A DNA stretch of 64,000 nucleotides from assembly GCF_018294505.1 (NCBI RefSeq), contig NC_057797.1, forward strand, positions 123,757,116 to 123,821,115, in the 5' to 3' direction. Source of the DNA: Triticum aestivum (taxonomy: Eukaryota > Streptophyta > Magnoliopsida > Poales > Poaceae). The translations under genes and the position numbers were made by a program. This document shows positions 47,201 through 57,989 of the stretch, piece after piece. The notes beneath the pieces are model-generated. The model saw only the letters and a program-made list of their open reading frames with translations. It was not told the origin of the DNA and searched no databases. How positions within the stretch are numbered: position 1 is the stretch's first letter; every line of letters begins with the position of its first letter.

Positions 47201-47964
47201 GAGACACCTGAGGCAATGGAGATGCCTGCAGTCCTTTGGCACGAGGCAAGATGCACAGGTGCAGAGGACTTTGTCGGAACAACTGAGGACTTTGGAGGAG
47301 CTGAGGGTTTTGAAGGAGTAGGAGCAGCATGAGGAATTTGCCGTGAGGGCTTTGAGAATTCTGGCCGTGAGGGCATTGTTGGTGAAGCACTTGGCTTGCG
47401 CGCATGCTCCTTTGACATAGCCTTCTTCGGCTTGACAGCAGAGGCCTCAGCAGAGGCGGCAGCAGCAGCAGCAACAGAGTCTTCATTGAATTTCCTCACT
47501 GCTTCTCTGGCTTGCTTAGCCAACTTGGCTTGGCGCTTGGCCCATTCATCAGGATAGTCCTCACCACGCTTGAGTCTGGTGGGATCAGCTATTTGGCCAG
47601 GTGCCAATGGAGGTCTTGGGCATGGAGGATTGAGTGCGAATTTCTTCATGTACTTGGCAGTGACATATCTATACTCCCTCCACTCTCTAGCCCATCTCCT
47701 CTCTATCTTCTGAATGCGCACCTTGCGCTCATTCTTGGTTTCCTCAGTAGGTGTGCAGTACCCAACATATATTTCATCAGGGATCTCAAATGCTATATTG
47801 ACCTCAGGCCCCTTTCCTCCTTTCTGTGCTTTCTTACCGTCATCCATTTTCTTCAGTTGAGGAATTTGGAAAATTGAATTCTCTGAAGAAGTATGCAACT
47901 TTTCTTCGAGGAACGCTGCAAATGAGTTAAGTTGATGAGAACCTAATGATTCAGTAGCTGACAT
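44285..47964 (-). pseudogene. LTR-embedded ORF of element C, copy in 5' LTR
   Basis: ATG at 47964 begins the same protein as in the 3' LTR. The first segment is open to 46606, including the position that is a stop in the other copy (Gln here). It stops there at a TAA where the other copy has Glu. Further segments: 46539-46120, 46247-45927, 45893-45378, 45235-45026 and 44884-44285, separated by frameshifts, a 35-base deletion and a stop. Every lesion I compared is private to one copy. The protein is rich in Lys, Pro, Ser and Glu, and has the conserved block RIRKRRFWTASQANFYSSV just before the plant-transposon-like region. Confidence 0.7.
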
Positions 47965-48564
47965 GAGTACTTGTGAACAGAGTATAGTTGCGAGGATTTT
48001 GGAGAGGTCATATGCGTTCTTAGAAGGTTTTTCAAAAAGGAACAAGTTTGAGGAATTTGACCAGATGAGTCTTGAAGAATTTCACTAAGCATTCTTTATC
48101 TTAGGTTCCAGAGTTGTATAGATCAAAGATCCACACAATTGAGGAATCTTGAAGAAAAATGATGCTTAGAGAAACGAATCAAGAACAGATGACTTGTGAG
48201 GTGTTTAGTGTGTGAGGATATGAAGAAAAACACCTTTGAAGATTTTGTAGACAATCATTCGAATCAACGAGGGTAGTAAAAGTAACTTTTAATTACCCTG
48301 GATGAAGAACACGACGAACAGTGAAGTGGGGAGGTGAAGTTCGTCTGTGTAGATCTTCCACGCCCTAACTCGGCGGAGGAAGACGGCTACATCGGCGGTG
48401 GAGTGAAGATTTCCGCGGTCGGCGCGAGTACGGCAGCGACGAGGTCGAGGCAGTGAAGCTCTTCCTCACCGGCGACGATGAAGTAGCGGCGGCGCTAGGG
48501 TTTGAGAAGCTCGAGCTGGAGAGAGGTCGAGCAGAGTAAAAGAAGTGAGGAAGCGAAGGAGGGG

Positions 48565-48572
48565 TATTTATA
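48565..48572 (-). promoter_or_regulatory. Proximal TATA box upstream of the LTR ORF, 5' LTR copy
   Basis: TATAAATA on the minus strand, 600 bp before the ATG at 47964, the same spacing as in the other LTR. Only about 135 bp of LTR remain upstream of it here. Confidence 0.6.
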
Positions 48573-48707
48573 GCCACCGTGAAAAACTGTTCGCCCGAAG
48601 AAATTGGACGAATGTGCCCCTGACCCTTCTCATTCGCTTGACATGTGTCACCCACGTACTGAGAGGTGGAGATCGTGTGCGATCGTGGGTGAATGGATAA
48701 GTGTATC

Positions 48708-49086
48708 CCGGGTGTCGTGATCCAATTTGCCTCCGGCGGTTGCTTGTCCCAGCCCCGGGTGTATGAAAAAGGTTCCTACGATCGAGCGTCAGAGGTAGAT
48801 GTGACTGAGTTTTCTGATGCCTTCTTCTCATGACCTCGTTTGATGCATTTAGATCCACCGAGAGCCGGAAAGTCTCCGCTTGAAGCTGTTGAGCACGAAC
48901 GTCCAAAGCCGCCCGCTCTGCTGCCATCCCGACCTTCTCTGCTGCTAGATTTTCTTTAGCTTGTACCATCTCTTCACGTACGCGTGCCACCTCTGCATCA
49001 TGCTGGGCTTTATCCGCCGGCTCCACCACGGCAGTCAACAGAGTCGTCAGTTTATCCATGAGATCCATTAGAATCTGAGCCGGGGG
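48708..49086 (-). pseudogene. gag fragment of element A between C and D
   Basis: The minus-strand frame starting MDLMDKLTTLL (49068) matches the B gag region around 9620-9930: QHDAEVARVREE, LNASNEVMRRR, LFHTPGAG. It is a charged helical segment at the start of gag. On the left it ends at C, and the next ~1.7 kb of gag known from B is absent. On the right it is cut by D within the GGGGG target. Confidence 0.88.
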
Positions 49087-49640
49087 TGATGAAGCTATGT
49101 ACCTAGGGTAGGGTCATGGATCTGTCCAAGATACCCTCCCTAAGGTAACCTCTAAAAGAACCAGAAGCAGTCGAAGAAAAATCATCATCCACTCGACCAT
49201 AAAGCTATGTTCCACTCGACAGTCTTGAAGACACTCGACGATACAAGAAACCACTCAGAGTGTAGAAGGCCTAACGTCATTCAGGATGACAATGGTCGGT
49301 CATTCACTATGTAACCTTAAAGATCATTTATATCTCTTTATTACTAGCGTTACCAGTAACGCCCTGCCTTAATGTACATTGAACCCTTTGTAACGTGGGT
49401 TGGCTGGGGTCCTGGCGCACTCTATATAAGCCACCCCCCTCCTCCGGGACAAGGGTTCGCACCCCCTGTAACTCACACGCATATATCCAGTCGACCGCCT
49501 CCGGGCTCTGAGACGTAGGGCTGTTACTTCCTCCAAGAAGGGCTTGAACTCGTAAAACTCGCGTGTACAACTCCTCCATAGCTAGGATCTTGCCTCTACA
49601 TACCTACCCCCATTCTACTGTCAGACTTAGAACCACGACA
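49087..49640 (+). repeat. 5' LTR of element D
   Basis: It starts TGATGAAGCTATGTACC and ends AGAACCACGACA, 554 bp. It carries an intact TATA box. Confidence 0.96.
49423..49430 (+). promoter_or_regulatory. TATA box in 5' LTR of D
   Basis: TATATAAG is the likely promoter of the genomic RNA. In the 3' LTR the same place reads TATGTAAG (62649-62656), so that copy is probably weakened. Confidence 0.75.
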
Positions 49641-49641
49641 G

Positions 49642-49660
49642 TTGGCGCCCACCGTGGGGC
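49642..49660 (+). other. Primer-binding site of D
   Basis: TTGGCGCCCACCGTGGGGC, one base after the LTR, identical to that of B although the LTRs are unrelated. Confidence 0.75.
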
Positions 49661-49713
49661 AGGTGTCTTAGCGACTTGTTGGAGAGGTTGCAATTTTTCC
49701 GATCCCCTTCATC

Positions 49714-51785
49714 ATGATTTCAGGCGGAGGTTTGGCTGAGGGCCGCGAGATCCATCTCGGCGCGCTCGTGTTTGTCGCCGATGACTCCGCTTGGCTGCAG
49801 GAGGCTCCACTCGACGTCGACGCGCTCCCTGCCCACGGAGCAACGCACTTTCGCGCATGCATCCGCGGCGTCCTCCTGCGGCAGCCGTCGACCCAGTATC
49901 AGTCGGCTCCTGCAGTTTCTCCCCTCCCTGCGGCCCGCCGGAGCAAGCGTTTCGGTCGATTGAGGCTTCAGTGGTGGGTGAAGCGTGCGGTGGCTCGCCA
50001 GTCGGCACCCCTCAAGTCGCGGCAATCGAGCCCGACGAAACTCTCTACGGCTAGTTCGATCTGTCGACTGGCTCCGTAGAGACTGCATCCGAGTGCGATA
50101 GCAGCGACCCAGCAGCGGAAGTTTTGATGGTCAATGGGCCACACAGTCCTCCTGGCTTCACCCATGAAGACGGAGGCGATGGGGACGGCGATCTGTCGCG
50201 CGTTCATGAAGAATACCGCCCCGAACCCCTATCTACGCAGCGGAGAGAAGAGCTTCGCCGCCGGAACATGGATGCACTGCACACTCCTATCGTAGGAGAA
50301 ACCCCTGAGGCCCAAGCCTTGGAGGCGGCACGCCTGGCCAACTTGGCTGAGCGCATTCGACTGGAGAATCTCCAGCGCGCACTCGACGAGCGTGCTCGAC
50401 GGTGTGCTCCTGAATCTAGTCGACATCAACTCTTTCCGCCTCTGACTCGGGTATACCGAACTCCGATCCAGAATCTCGCAGCTGTAGCCCGGATAGAGGA
50501 GTCGATCCAACCTTCCCAGTCAGAAGCTGGTCGTGGTCTGGTGCAGATCCGAGCTTTGCTCCGTGCGGCAGGAGAGCATAATACAACAGTATCTCAGTAG
50601 CGGAATAGGATCCATAGCAGGTCCGTGGTTGCAGACACAGTTCAGTCGGCTCACAGTCCAAGATCGCCCCCGAGGCGTGAGGGACGTGGAGACCGACGAG
50701 ATCAGTATAGAAACCGTGAGCAGTATGATCACCGAGTCGATCACGATGATCCTCGTCGAGTGCCCACACCTCCCCCAAGGAGTGGGTCGTACGTGCCTCG
50801 GCAACATGATGACAGACGCCCTCACAGTATGGGGCAGGGGATTCCAGTCGACCCTAGAGAGCCGGGCTTTGATGCGAGATCTATTCTCGTTCAGGGCTTC
50901 GTCGACAGAAACAGAGCTCACCGAGAGGGTCGTGACAGAGATATACCAACCAGCAGCAGGGTGCATGTCTCAGGTCTGGAGTGCTTTAGGAGAGCCATCA
51001 GGGCTGCAGTGATTCCCCCCAACTTCAGGTTGGCGACTAGAGTTAGTAAGTTCACTGGTGAGTCCAAGCCTGATACTTGGCTTGAAGACTACCGAGTGGA
51101 TGTCCAGATTGGTGGCGGCAATGATGAAGTGGCCATGAAACACCTTCCTCTGATGCTGGAGGGCTCGGCTAGAGCATGGCTGAATCAGTTAGCACCAAGC
51201 AGTATTTATACTTGGGAAGATCTTGCCCGAGTATTTGTCAGAACATTCGAAGGTACATGCAAACGGCCGGCAGGGCTGACCGAATTACAGTGTTGCGTGC
51301 AGAAACCGAATGAGTCTTTGAGGGATTATATCCAGAGATGGATCACATTGCATCACATGGTGGAGAATGTGTCTGATCATCAGGCAATTTGTGCCTTTAA
51401 AGAAGGCGTCAAGTATCGGGAGTTGAATATGAAATTCGGTCGGACAGGAGATATAACTCTGACTCAGATGATGGAAATTGCCACCAAGTATGCCAACGGT
51501 GAAGAAGAAGAGTGACTCCGGAGTGGCAAGCACAAAACATTCGCCCATGAAACCGGAGGAGGAAACTACAGTCGGAAACAGAAGCGCAAGGCCGAGCCAG
51601 CCGCTCCTAGTGAAGCCTTAGCTGTGACTCAAGGAAAGTTCAAGGGGAAGCCCAAGGGGCCGTGGAACCCCAAGAAAGTAAAAGATCAAGATGGAAATGA
51701 TGTGCTAGATTTTCCATGCCACATCCACATCAAAAAAGATGAAGAGGGTAATTTCATTTACCCGAAGCATACCACTCGACAGTGT
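49714..51785 (+). pseudogene. gag of element D
   Basis: The start is the first ATG after the primer site (MISGGGLAEGR). The first frame closes at 50077-50079, and the main gag frame continues from about 50124 with TAG at 50598-50600. 50625-51515 holds the capsid-type region: IPPNFRLATRVSKFTGESKPDTWLEDY is split over the conserved W, followed by MLEGSARAWLNQL and RTFEGTCKRP. A TGA closes it at 51513. Downstream, readable but interrupted, is a basic region and a Cys/His cluster (FPCHIHI...HTTRQC) near 51714-51785. Gag packages the RNA in the particle. Multiple stops make it a pseudogene. Confidence 0.85.
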
Positions 51786-52688
51786 CGACTCCTAATCCAA
51801 TAGTTCCGAGAGGAACAGCCCAAGGAAAAGGAGAAGGAAGCAGACAAGGTTGAGGATGAGGAAGAGGATGATGATGGTGATCCCCACGTGAATTCCACCT
51901 TGATGATTTTTGCTGACATTGAGAGTAAGATTTGATTGAAAGTCATCAACAGAGAAGTGAACATGGTCGCTACGGTGACACCTAGTTATTTGAAGTGGTC
52001 CCAGACTGCCATTACATTCGACTAGTCCGATCACCTAGCGCACATAGCCACCCTTGGGAGGCAAGCGTTGGTGGTCGACCCAGTAGTCGAAGGCACCCGG
52101 CTGACAAAGGTTCTGATGGATGGTGGCAGTGGCCTGAATATACTGTATGCAGAGACGTTGAAAGGAATGGGCATTCCGATGTCCAGACTCAGTGAGAGTA
52201 ATATGAGTTTCCATGGGGTCATTCCAGGCAAGAAGGCTGCATCACTCGGCCAGATTGCTCTCGACGTGGTTTTTGGTGATTCCAAGAATTACCGCAAAGA
52301 AAAGTTGACATTTGAAGTTGTGGATTTTCAGAGTGCCTATCATACTATTCTGGGCAGGCCAGCTTATGCATGTTTTATGGCTCAACCATGTTATGTGTAC
52401 CTCAAATTGAAGATGCCTGGTCCCAAAGGGGTGATCACTATCACTGGTAATCAAAAGAAGGTGGAAGAGTGCTTCCAGAAGGGTTCAAAGATCATCGATG
52501 CACAGATGGCCGTGGTAGAATTGCAAGAATATCAGAAAAATGCAGATCCGAGTGATTTGTTGCGAGCCAAGAAGCCCGCCACAGATTTAGAATTCCAGTC
52601 GTCTGGCGAAACAAAGTTGATTCACATTCACCTGACAAACCCCAATGTTGCTTCGACTCACATTTCAACCACACTCGACTCCAAATAG
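51786..52688 (+). pseudogene. Protease region of element D
   Basis: An acidic linker (51840-51880, coding a run of Glu/Asp) with two stops precedes the protease. 52068-52688 is open: VLMDGGSGLNILYAETL with the catalytic Asp at 52119-52121, then FHGVIPGKKA, FEVVDFQSAYHTILGRPAY and CYVYLKLKMPGPKG. It ends at the TAG shared with A and B. The DGG active-site triplet is the same as in A and B, so it is a lineage feature and not damage. Confidence 0.88.
52686..52688 (+). other. In-frame UAG between protease and RT in D
   Basis: The context is AAATAGGAAGAA. The reading frame is the same before and after. It is positionally identical to the stops in A and B. Confidence 0.7.
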
Positions 52689-54485
52689 GAAGAAGCGCTC
52701 ATCCAGTTCCTCCATGAGAACTGGGACATCTTTGCATGGAAACCTTCGGACATGCCAGGTGTTCCCAGGGGACTGGCTGAGCATCGTTTGTGAGTCGACC
52801 CAAAAGTGAAGCCAGTCAAAGAACATCTTCGACGGTCCGCTGTACAGAAGAGGAAGGCAATCGGTGAAGAGGTGGCTCGGCTTTTGGCAGCTGAGTTTAT
52901 CCGTGAGATTTACCACTCCGAGTGGTTAGCTAATGTTGTCATGGTCCCAAAGAAGGACGACTCACTTCGCATGTGCATTGACTTCAAGCATATCAATCGG
53001 GCCTTCCCGAAGGACCACTTTCCTCTTCCTCGCATCGACCAAATAGTCGAGTCGACTGCGGGGTGCGAGCGTTTGTCCTTTTTGGATGCCTACTTCGGGT
53101 ACCACCAGATCCATCTGTACGGACCCAACGAGATAAAAACAGCTTTCATCACCCCATTTGGATGCTTCTGTTATGTCACTATGCCGTTCGGCTTTAAGAA
53201 CGCTGGAGCCACATTCATGCGGATGATTCAGAAGTGCCTGCTCACTCAGATCAGTCGGAATGTGGAAGCGTACATGGATGACATTGTGGTCAAGTCACAT
53301 AAAGGTTCCGACCTACTGGTTGACCTTGCTGAAACCTTTGCCAACCTCAGAAGGTATGATATCAAGCTTAATCCATCAAAGTGCACGTTTGGAGTTCCAG
53401 GCGGAAAATTAATCGGTTTTCTTGTTTCCGAACGAGGGATCGATGCTAACCCAGAGAAAGTGGGTGCCATTCTCCGAATGAAACGCCCTATGTGTGTGCA
53501 CGATGTCCAGAAGCTTACTGGTTGTTTAGCCGCCCTAAGTCGATTCATTTCTTGCCTCGGTGAAAAGGCATTGCCTCTTTACCGACTGATGAAGAAATCA
53601 GATAAGTTCGAGTGGACTCCTGAAGCTGATGCAGCATTTGCAGAGCTAAAAGCTCTGCTTTCCACCCAGCCGGTGCTTGCTGCCCCAATCAGCAGAGAGC
53701 CTTTACTGCTTTATATAGCAGCCACTGGACAAGTCGTCAGTACAATACTTACGGTCGAGCGGGAAGAAGAGGGAAAAGCCTATAAAGTTCAGTGCCCAGT
53801 TTATTATATTTCTGAAGTTCTGACTCCGTCAAAGCAGAGATATCCGCACTATCAGAAGCTCGTTTATGGGATTTACATGACCACGAAGAAGGTTGCACAC
53901 GATTTCTCTGATCACTCTGTTACAGTCGTCAGCGACGCTCCATTGTCAAAGATTCTGCACAACAGAGATGCAACTGGTTGAGTGGCAAAATGGGCGATTG
54001 AACTCCTTCCCTTAGATATCAAGTTTGAGGCAAAGAAAGCTATTAAGTCACAAGCAATAGCAGATTTCCTCGCCGAGTGGATTGAACAACAACTGCCGAC
54101 TCAAGTTCACTCGGAGCACTGGACCATGTTCTTTGATGGATCCAAAATGATGAATGGTTCTGGTGCTCGGGTGGTTCTGGTATCCCCCCGAGGAGACAAG
54201 CTCAGATATGTCCTCCAGATTCACTTTGATTCCTCCAATAATGAAGCTGAATACGAAGCACTCCTGTATGGGTTGCGTATGGCCATCTCGCTCAGCGTCC
54301 GTCGCCTCATGGTCTACGGCGACTCAGATTTGGTAGTCAATCAAGTGATGAAGGAGTGGGACGTCACAAGCCCAGCCATGACTGGTTACTGCAACACAGC
54401 GAGGAAGTTGGAAAAGAAGTTTGAGGGGTTAGTGCTCCATCACATACCCCGACTGAAAAATCAAGCAGCCGATGACTTGGCATAG
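52689..54485 (+). pseudogene. Reverse transcriptase and RNase H of element D
   Basis: The frame continues after the UAG but meets TGA at about 52791-52793. 52806-53981 encodes RT: LRMCIDFKHINRAFPKDHFPLPRID, FLDAYFGYHQI, and active-site YMDD at 53271-53282, intact. TGA at 53979-53981 stands where B has Arg. RNase H follows in the same frame (53982-54485): FFDGSKMMNGSGA, NNEAEYEALLYGL, GDSDLVVNQ, NQAADDLA, then TAG. The RT copies element RNA and RNase H removes it. Confidence 0.92.
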
Positions 54486-55885
54486 ATAGGTTCCAAGAGA
54501 GAAGCTATTCCCAGCAATGTGTTTTTGGAACATATTCACACACCGACAGTTGAGGAAGATCCTTTTATTGAAGATCCCCCACAGCCTAGGAGCGCCACAG
54601 ATCTGACTGAAGTCGCGGTCCCAGCCGTGGTCGACCTGATCATGGAGGTTCTGGCCATTACTCCCAACTGGACAGTGCCATACATTGCATACATCCTTAG
54701 GAAAGAACTCCCAGAGGACGAGGAAGAGGCTCGACAAATCGTCCGTCGATCCAAGGCCTTTATGGTGATAAGAGGACAACTGTTCAGGGAAAGCATGACT
54801 GGAGTCGGTCAGAAATGCATAACGCCAGAAGAAGGTCAAATGATCCTCAACGACATCCACTCGGGGACCTGTGGTCACCATGCGTCCTCTCGGGCCATCA
54901 TGGCTAAAGCATACCGAGCCGGATTCTATTGTCCACGAGCAAATGAAATGGCGAAAGATATAGTCGACAGATGTGAAGGCTGCCAGTTTTACTCTGACAT
55001 GTCTCACAAGCCAGCGTCAGCCTTGAAGACCATTCCCCTCGTCTGGCCCTTTGCTGTTTGGGGATTGAATATGGTTGGACCACTGAGAACTGGTAGGAGC
55101 GGATTCACTCATGTGCTCGTAGCAGTCGACAAGTTTACCAAATGGATCGAAGCTAAACCTATCAAGAACCTTGAGGCCAGCACCGCTGTCAGTTTTATCA
55201 GAGAATTGACATTCAGATATGGAGTTCCACACAGCATCATCACGGACAACGGGTTGAACTTCGATTCTGATGAGTTTAGAGCTTTCCACGCTTCTCAAGG
55301 CACACGAGTCGACTATGCTTCAGTCGCTCACCCGCAGTCGAACGGACAAGCAGAAAGAGCCAATGGCCTAATTCTCAAAGGATTGAAACCCCGACTGATG
55401 CGTGATCTCAAACTCGCAGCAGGCGCGCTTGGGTTGACGAAATTCCGTCAGTTCTGTGGGGTTTGAGGACAACTCCCAATCGGTCGACTAGACGAACTCC
55501 TTTCTTCTTCATCTATGGAGGTGAAGCTGTTCTGCCAAGTGACCTGCTCCACAATGCACCCCGAGTCGAGCTCTTCTCCGAAGAAGAAGCAGAGCAGGCC
55601 CAGCAGGATTCAGTCGATCTCTTAGAGGAGGAAAGAGAGATGGCCTTGATCCGGTCAACCATTTATCATCAAGACTTGCGTTGATTCCACGCCAGGAACG
55701 TGAGGGGCCGAACCTTTCAAGAGGGAGACCTGGTTCTTTGAGTGGATCAACAGAAACCACACAAGCTCGCCCCGGCTTGGGAAGGCCCCTTCATCATCAC
55801 CAAAGTTCTCCACAATGGAGCATACCATCTTTAAGGTGTTGAGCATCAGAAGGACGAGCCACGGGCCTAGAACGCGGATAAAATG
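54486..55885 (+). pseudogene. Integrase of element D
   Basis: 54519-55466 encodes the HHCC domain (GTCGHHASSRAIMAKAYR...RCEGCQ) and the catalytic core. The first catalytic residue is Asn (AAT, 55068-55070, WGLNMVGP) instead of Asp. The second Asp (ITDNGLNF) and the Glu (QAERANG) remain. A frameshift near 55440-55463 moves the rest to another frame (55463-55684, TTPNRSTRRTPFF, EAVLPSDLLHNAPRVE), followed by further stops through the C-terminal WEGPFI motif to about 55885. The copy is inactive. Confidence 0.9.
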
Positions 55886-55982
55886 TAATAAGAAGTACCT
55901 TTGTAATTTGTCCACCTAAGACAAGAGCTTTTCAGTCTTCTCGCACGATTGTTGTTGTTTTTATTTACCTCCGAAATCCCCT

Positions 55983-57447
55983 ACTGGGTAGGCTTAGTCG
56001 TGAATCCGTTTCGCCTAAGTTCGAACGAAAATCCTACCGAGTGATGAGCAAGCCTCTCACTCGGGAGGCTTAGCCGTGAATCCGTTTCGCCTAAGCTCGA
56101 AAGAAAATCCTACCGAGTGGTGAGCGATCCTCCCACTCGGGGGCTTAGCTGCAGTCCAGCACTCGCCTAAGTTCTCCCACTTAGAGGCTTAGCTGCAGTC
56201 CAGTACTCGCCTAAGTTTATAAAATCCTATCGAGTGGTGAGCAATCCTCCCACTCAGGGGCTTAGCTGCAGTCTAGCACTCGCCTAAGCTCTCCCACTCG
56301 GAGGCTTAGCTGCAGTCCAGCACTCGCCTAAGTTTGTAAAATCCTACCGAGTGGTGAGTAATCCTCCCACTCGGGGGCTTAGCTGCAGTCCGACACTCGC
56401 CTAAGTTCTCCCACTGGGAGGCTTAGCTGCAGTCCAGTACTCGCCTAAGTTTGTAAAATCCTACCGAGTGGTGAACAATCCTCCCACTCAGGGGCTTAGC
56501 TGCAGTCTGGCACTCGCCTAAGTTCTCCCACTCGGAGGCTTAGCTGTAGTCCAGTACTCGCCTAAGTTTGTAAAATCCTACCGAGTGGTGAACAATCCTC
56601 CCACTTGGGGGCTTAGCTGCAGTCCGGCACTCGCCTAAGTTCTCCCACTCGGAGGCTTACCTGCAGTCCAGTACTCGCCTAAGTTTGTAAAATCCTACCG
56701 AGTGGTGAGCAATCCTCCCACTCGGGGGCTTAGCTGCAGTCCGGCACTCGCCTAAGTTCTCCCACTCGGAGGCTTAGCTGCAGTCCAGTACTCGCCTAAG
56801 TTTGTAAAATTCTACCGAGTGGTGAACAATCCTCCCACTCGGGGGCTTAGCTGCAGTCCGGCACTCGCCTAAGTTCTCCCACTCGGAGGCTTAGCTGTAG
56901 TCCAGTACTCATCTAAGTTTGTAAAATCCTACCGAGTGGTGAACAATCCTCCCACTCAGGGCTTAGCTGTAGTCCGGCACTCGCCTAAGTTCTCCCACTC
57001 GGAGGCTTAGCTGCAGTATAGTACTCGCCTAAGTTTGTAACATCCTACCGAGTGGTGAGCAATCCTCCCACTCGGGGGCTTAGCTGCAGTCCGGCCCTCG
57101 CCTAAGTTCTCCCACCCGGAGGCTTAGCTGCAGTCCAGTACTCGCCTAAGTTTGTAAAATCCTACCGAGTGGTGAACAATCCTCCCACTCGGGGGCTTAG
57201 CTGCAGTCCGACACTCGCCTAAGTTCTCCCACTCGGAGGCTTAGCTGCAGTCCAGTACTCGCCTAAGTTTGTAAAATCCTACCGAGTGGTGAGCAATCCT
57301 CCCACTCGGGGGCTTAGCTGCAGTCCGGCGCTCTCCTAAGTTCTCCCGCTCGGAGGCTTAGCTGCAGTCTGGTACTCGCCTAAGTTTGTAAAATCCTACC
57401 GAGTGGAGAGCAACCCTCCCACTTGGGGGCTGGGCTACAGTCTAGTA
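55983..57447 (+). repeat. 117-bp tandem array (about 12 copies) in the D spacer
   Basis: ATCCTACCGAGTGGTGA recurs at 56341, 56458, 56575 and 56692, a constant 117-bp period, and continues to about 57400. Each unit contains two related sub-units built on GGCTTAGCTGCAGTCC and ACTCGCCTAAGTT, so it is a composite of about 47 plus 70 bp. The first two units (55983-56130) are older variants with GTGAATCCGTTTCGCC. The array lies between integrase and the antisense gene. No coding role. Confidence 0.95.
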
Positions 57448-57471
57448 CTCGCCTATGTTCGAAACACACCC

Positions 57472-57760
57472 CTATCCGCAAGGACGACGAGGTGCAGGTC
57501 GACTACAACCTTCTCCTTTGGAGCTACGCCACAAGTGCAATGTGCGCTCCATCCCTATCCGCAAGGACGACGAGGTGCATGTCGACTGCGACCTTCTCCT
57601 TCGGAGCTACGCCACAAGTACAATGTGCGCTCCATCTCTATCCGCAAGGTCGACGAGGTGCATGTCGACTGCAACCTTCTCCTTCGGGGCTACGCCACAA
57701 GTACAATGTGCGCTCCATCCCTATCCGTAAGGACGATGAAGCGCGGGTCGACTGGAGTCA
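57472..57760 (+). repeat. 83-bp tandem array in the D spacer
   Basis: CTATCCGCAAGG recurs at 57472, 57555, 57638 and 57721 with an exact 83-bp period. Because 83 is not a multiple of three, one unit reads through all frames and makes three overlapping open frames of 91-142 codons. These are repeat artefacts. Confidence 0.95.
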
Positions 57761-57989
57761 CCACCTGAGAGCTGCATCTCCAGCGCAAAGATTATTCCGA
57801 GAAAAGAACAAAGTCCACTTGAAGGCAAAACGCAAGCATATACGGAAATAAACCAAATTCAGATAAATCCTAAAGTTCCAAGTAGCAAATCAAAAGTATT
57901 CGAGCATCAAGCCCAAAGGAGTTTAACGGTTACATCAATCACTCGGCATTTCAAGGCAAATTTAAGGCAGATTCAAGTCTCATAAGTTT

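Larger units (their letters stand above)
29113..48707 (-). mobile_element. Copia LTR retrotransposon C with giant ORF-bearing LTRs
   Basis: A minus-strand Ty1/Copia element of at least 19.6 kb inserted in A. The left end (3' LTR end) is followed by TGGAT (29108-29112), the likely left target duplication. The 5' LTR is truncated on the right at about 48707, and the adjacent A sequence is missing about 1.7 kb of gag, so one deletion probably removed both the LTR start and part of A. The order gag, protease, integrase, RT, RNase H and the tRNA-iMet primer site establish Copia. Long LTRs and the large gag point toward the Sirevirus/Maximus side, tentatively. Confidence 0.88.
42239..48707 (-). repeat. 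5' LTR of element C, truncated at its start
   Basis: It aligns with 29113-35639. Its 3' end reads CACTTTTA on the minus strand where the partner has CACTTTCA. A 35-base deletion near 45390 and other indels distinguish it from the 3' LTR. At about 48707 it runs without a target duplication into the gag of A (CCGGGTGTCGTG). Confidence 0.87.

Noticed and set aside
49712..50207. Minus-strand ORFs opposite D gag
   Set aside because: Shadows of the GC-rich gag start; no homologue in A or B, and the real antisense gene lies elsewhere in D.
55983..57447. Regularly spaced repeats resembling a CRISPR array
   Set aside because: The units are contiguous with no unique spacers, the period is 117 bp, and the context is a plant retrotransposon.
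57403..57851. Three overlapping open frames encoding repeated Arg/Tyr-rich peptides
   Set aside because: They are the three frames of one 83-bp tandem repeat and are explained by its length not being a multiple of three.
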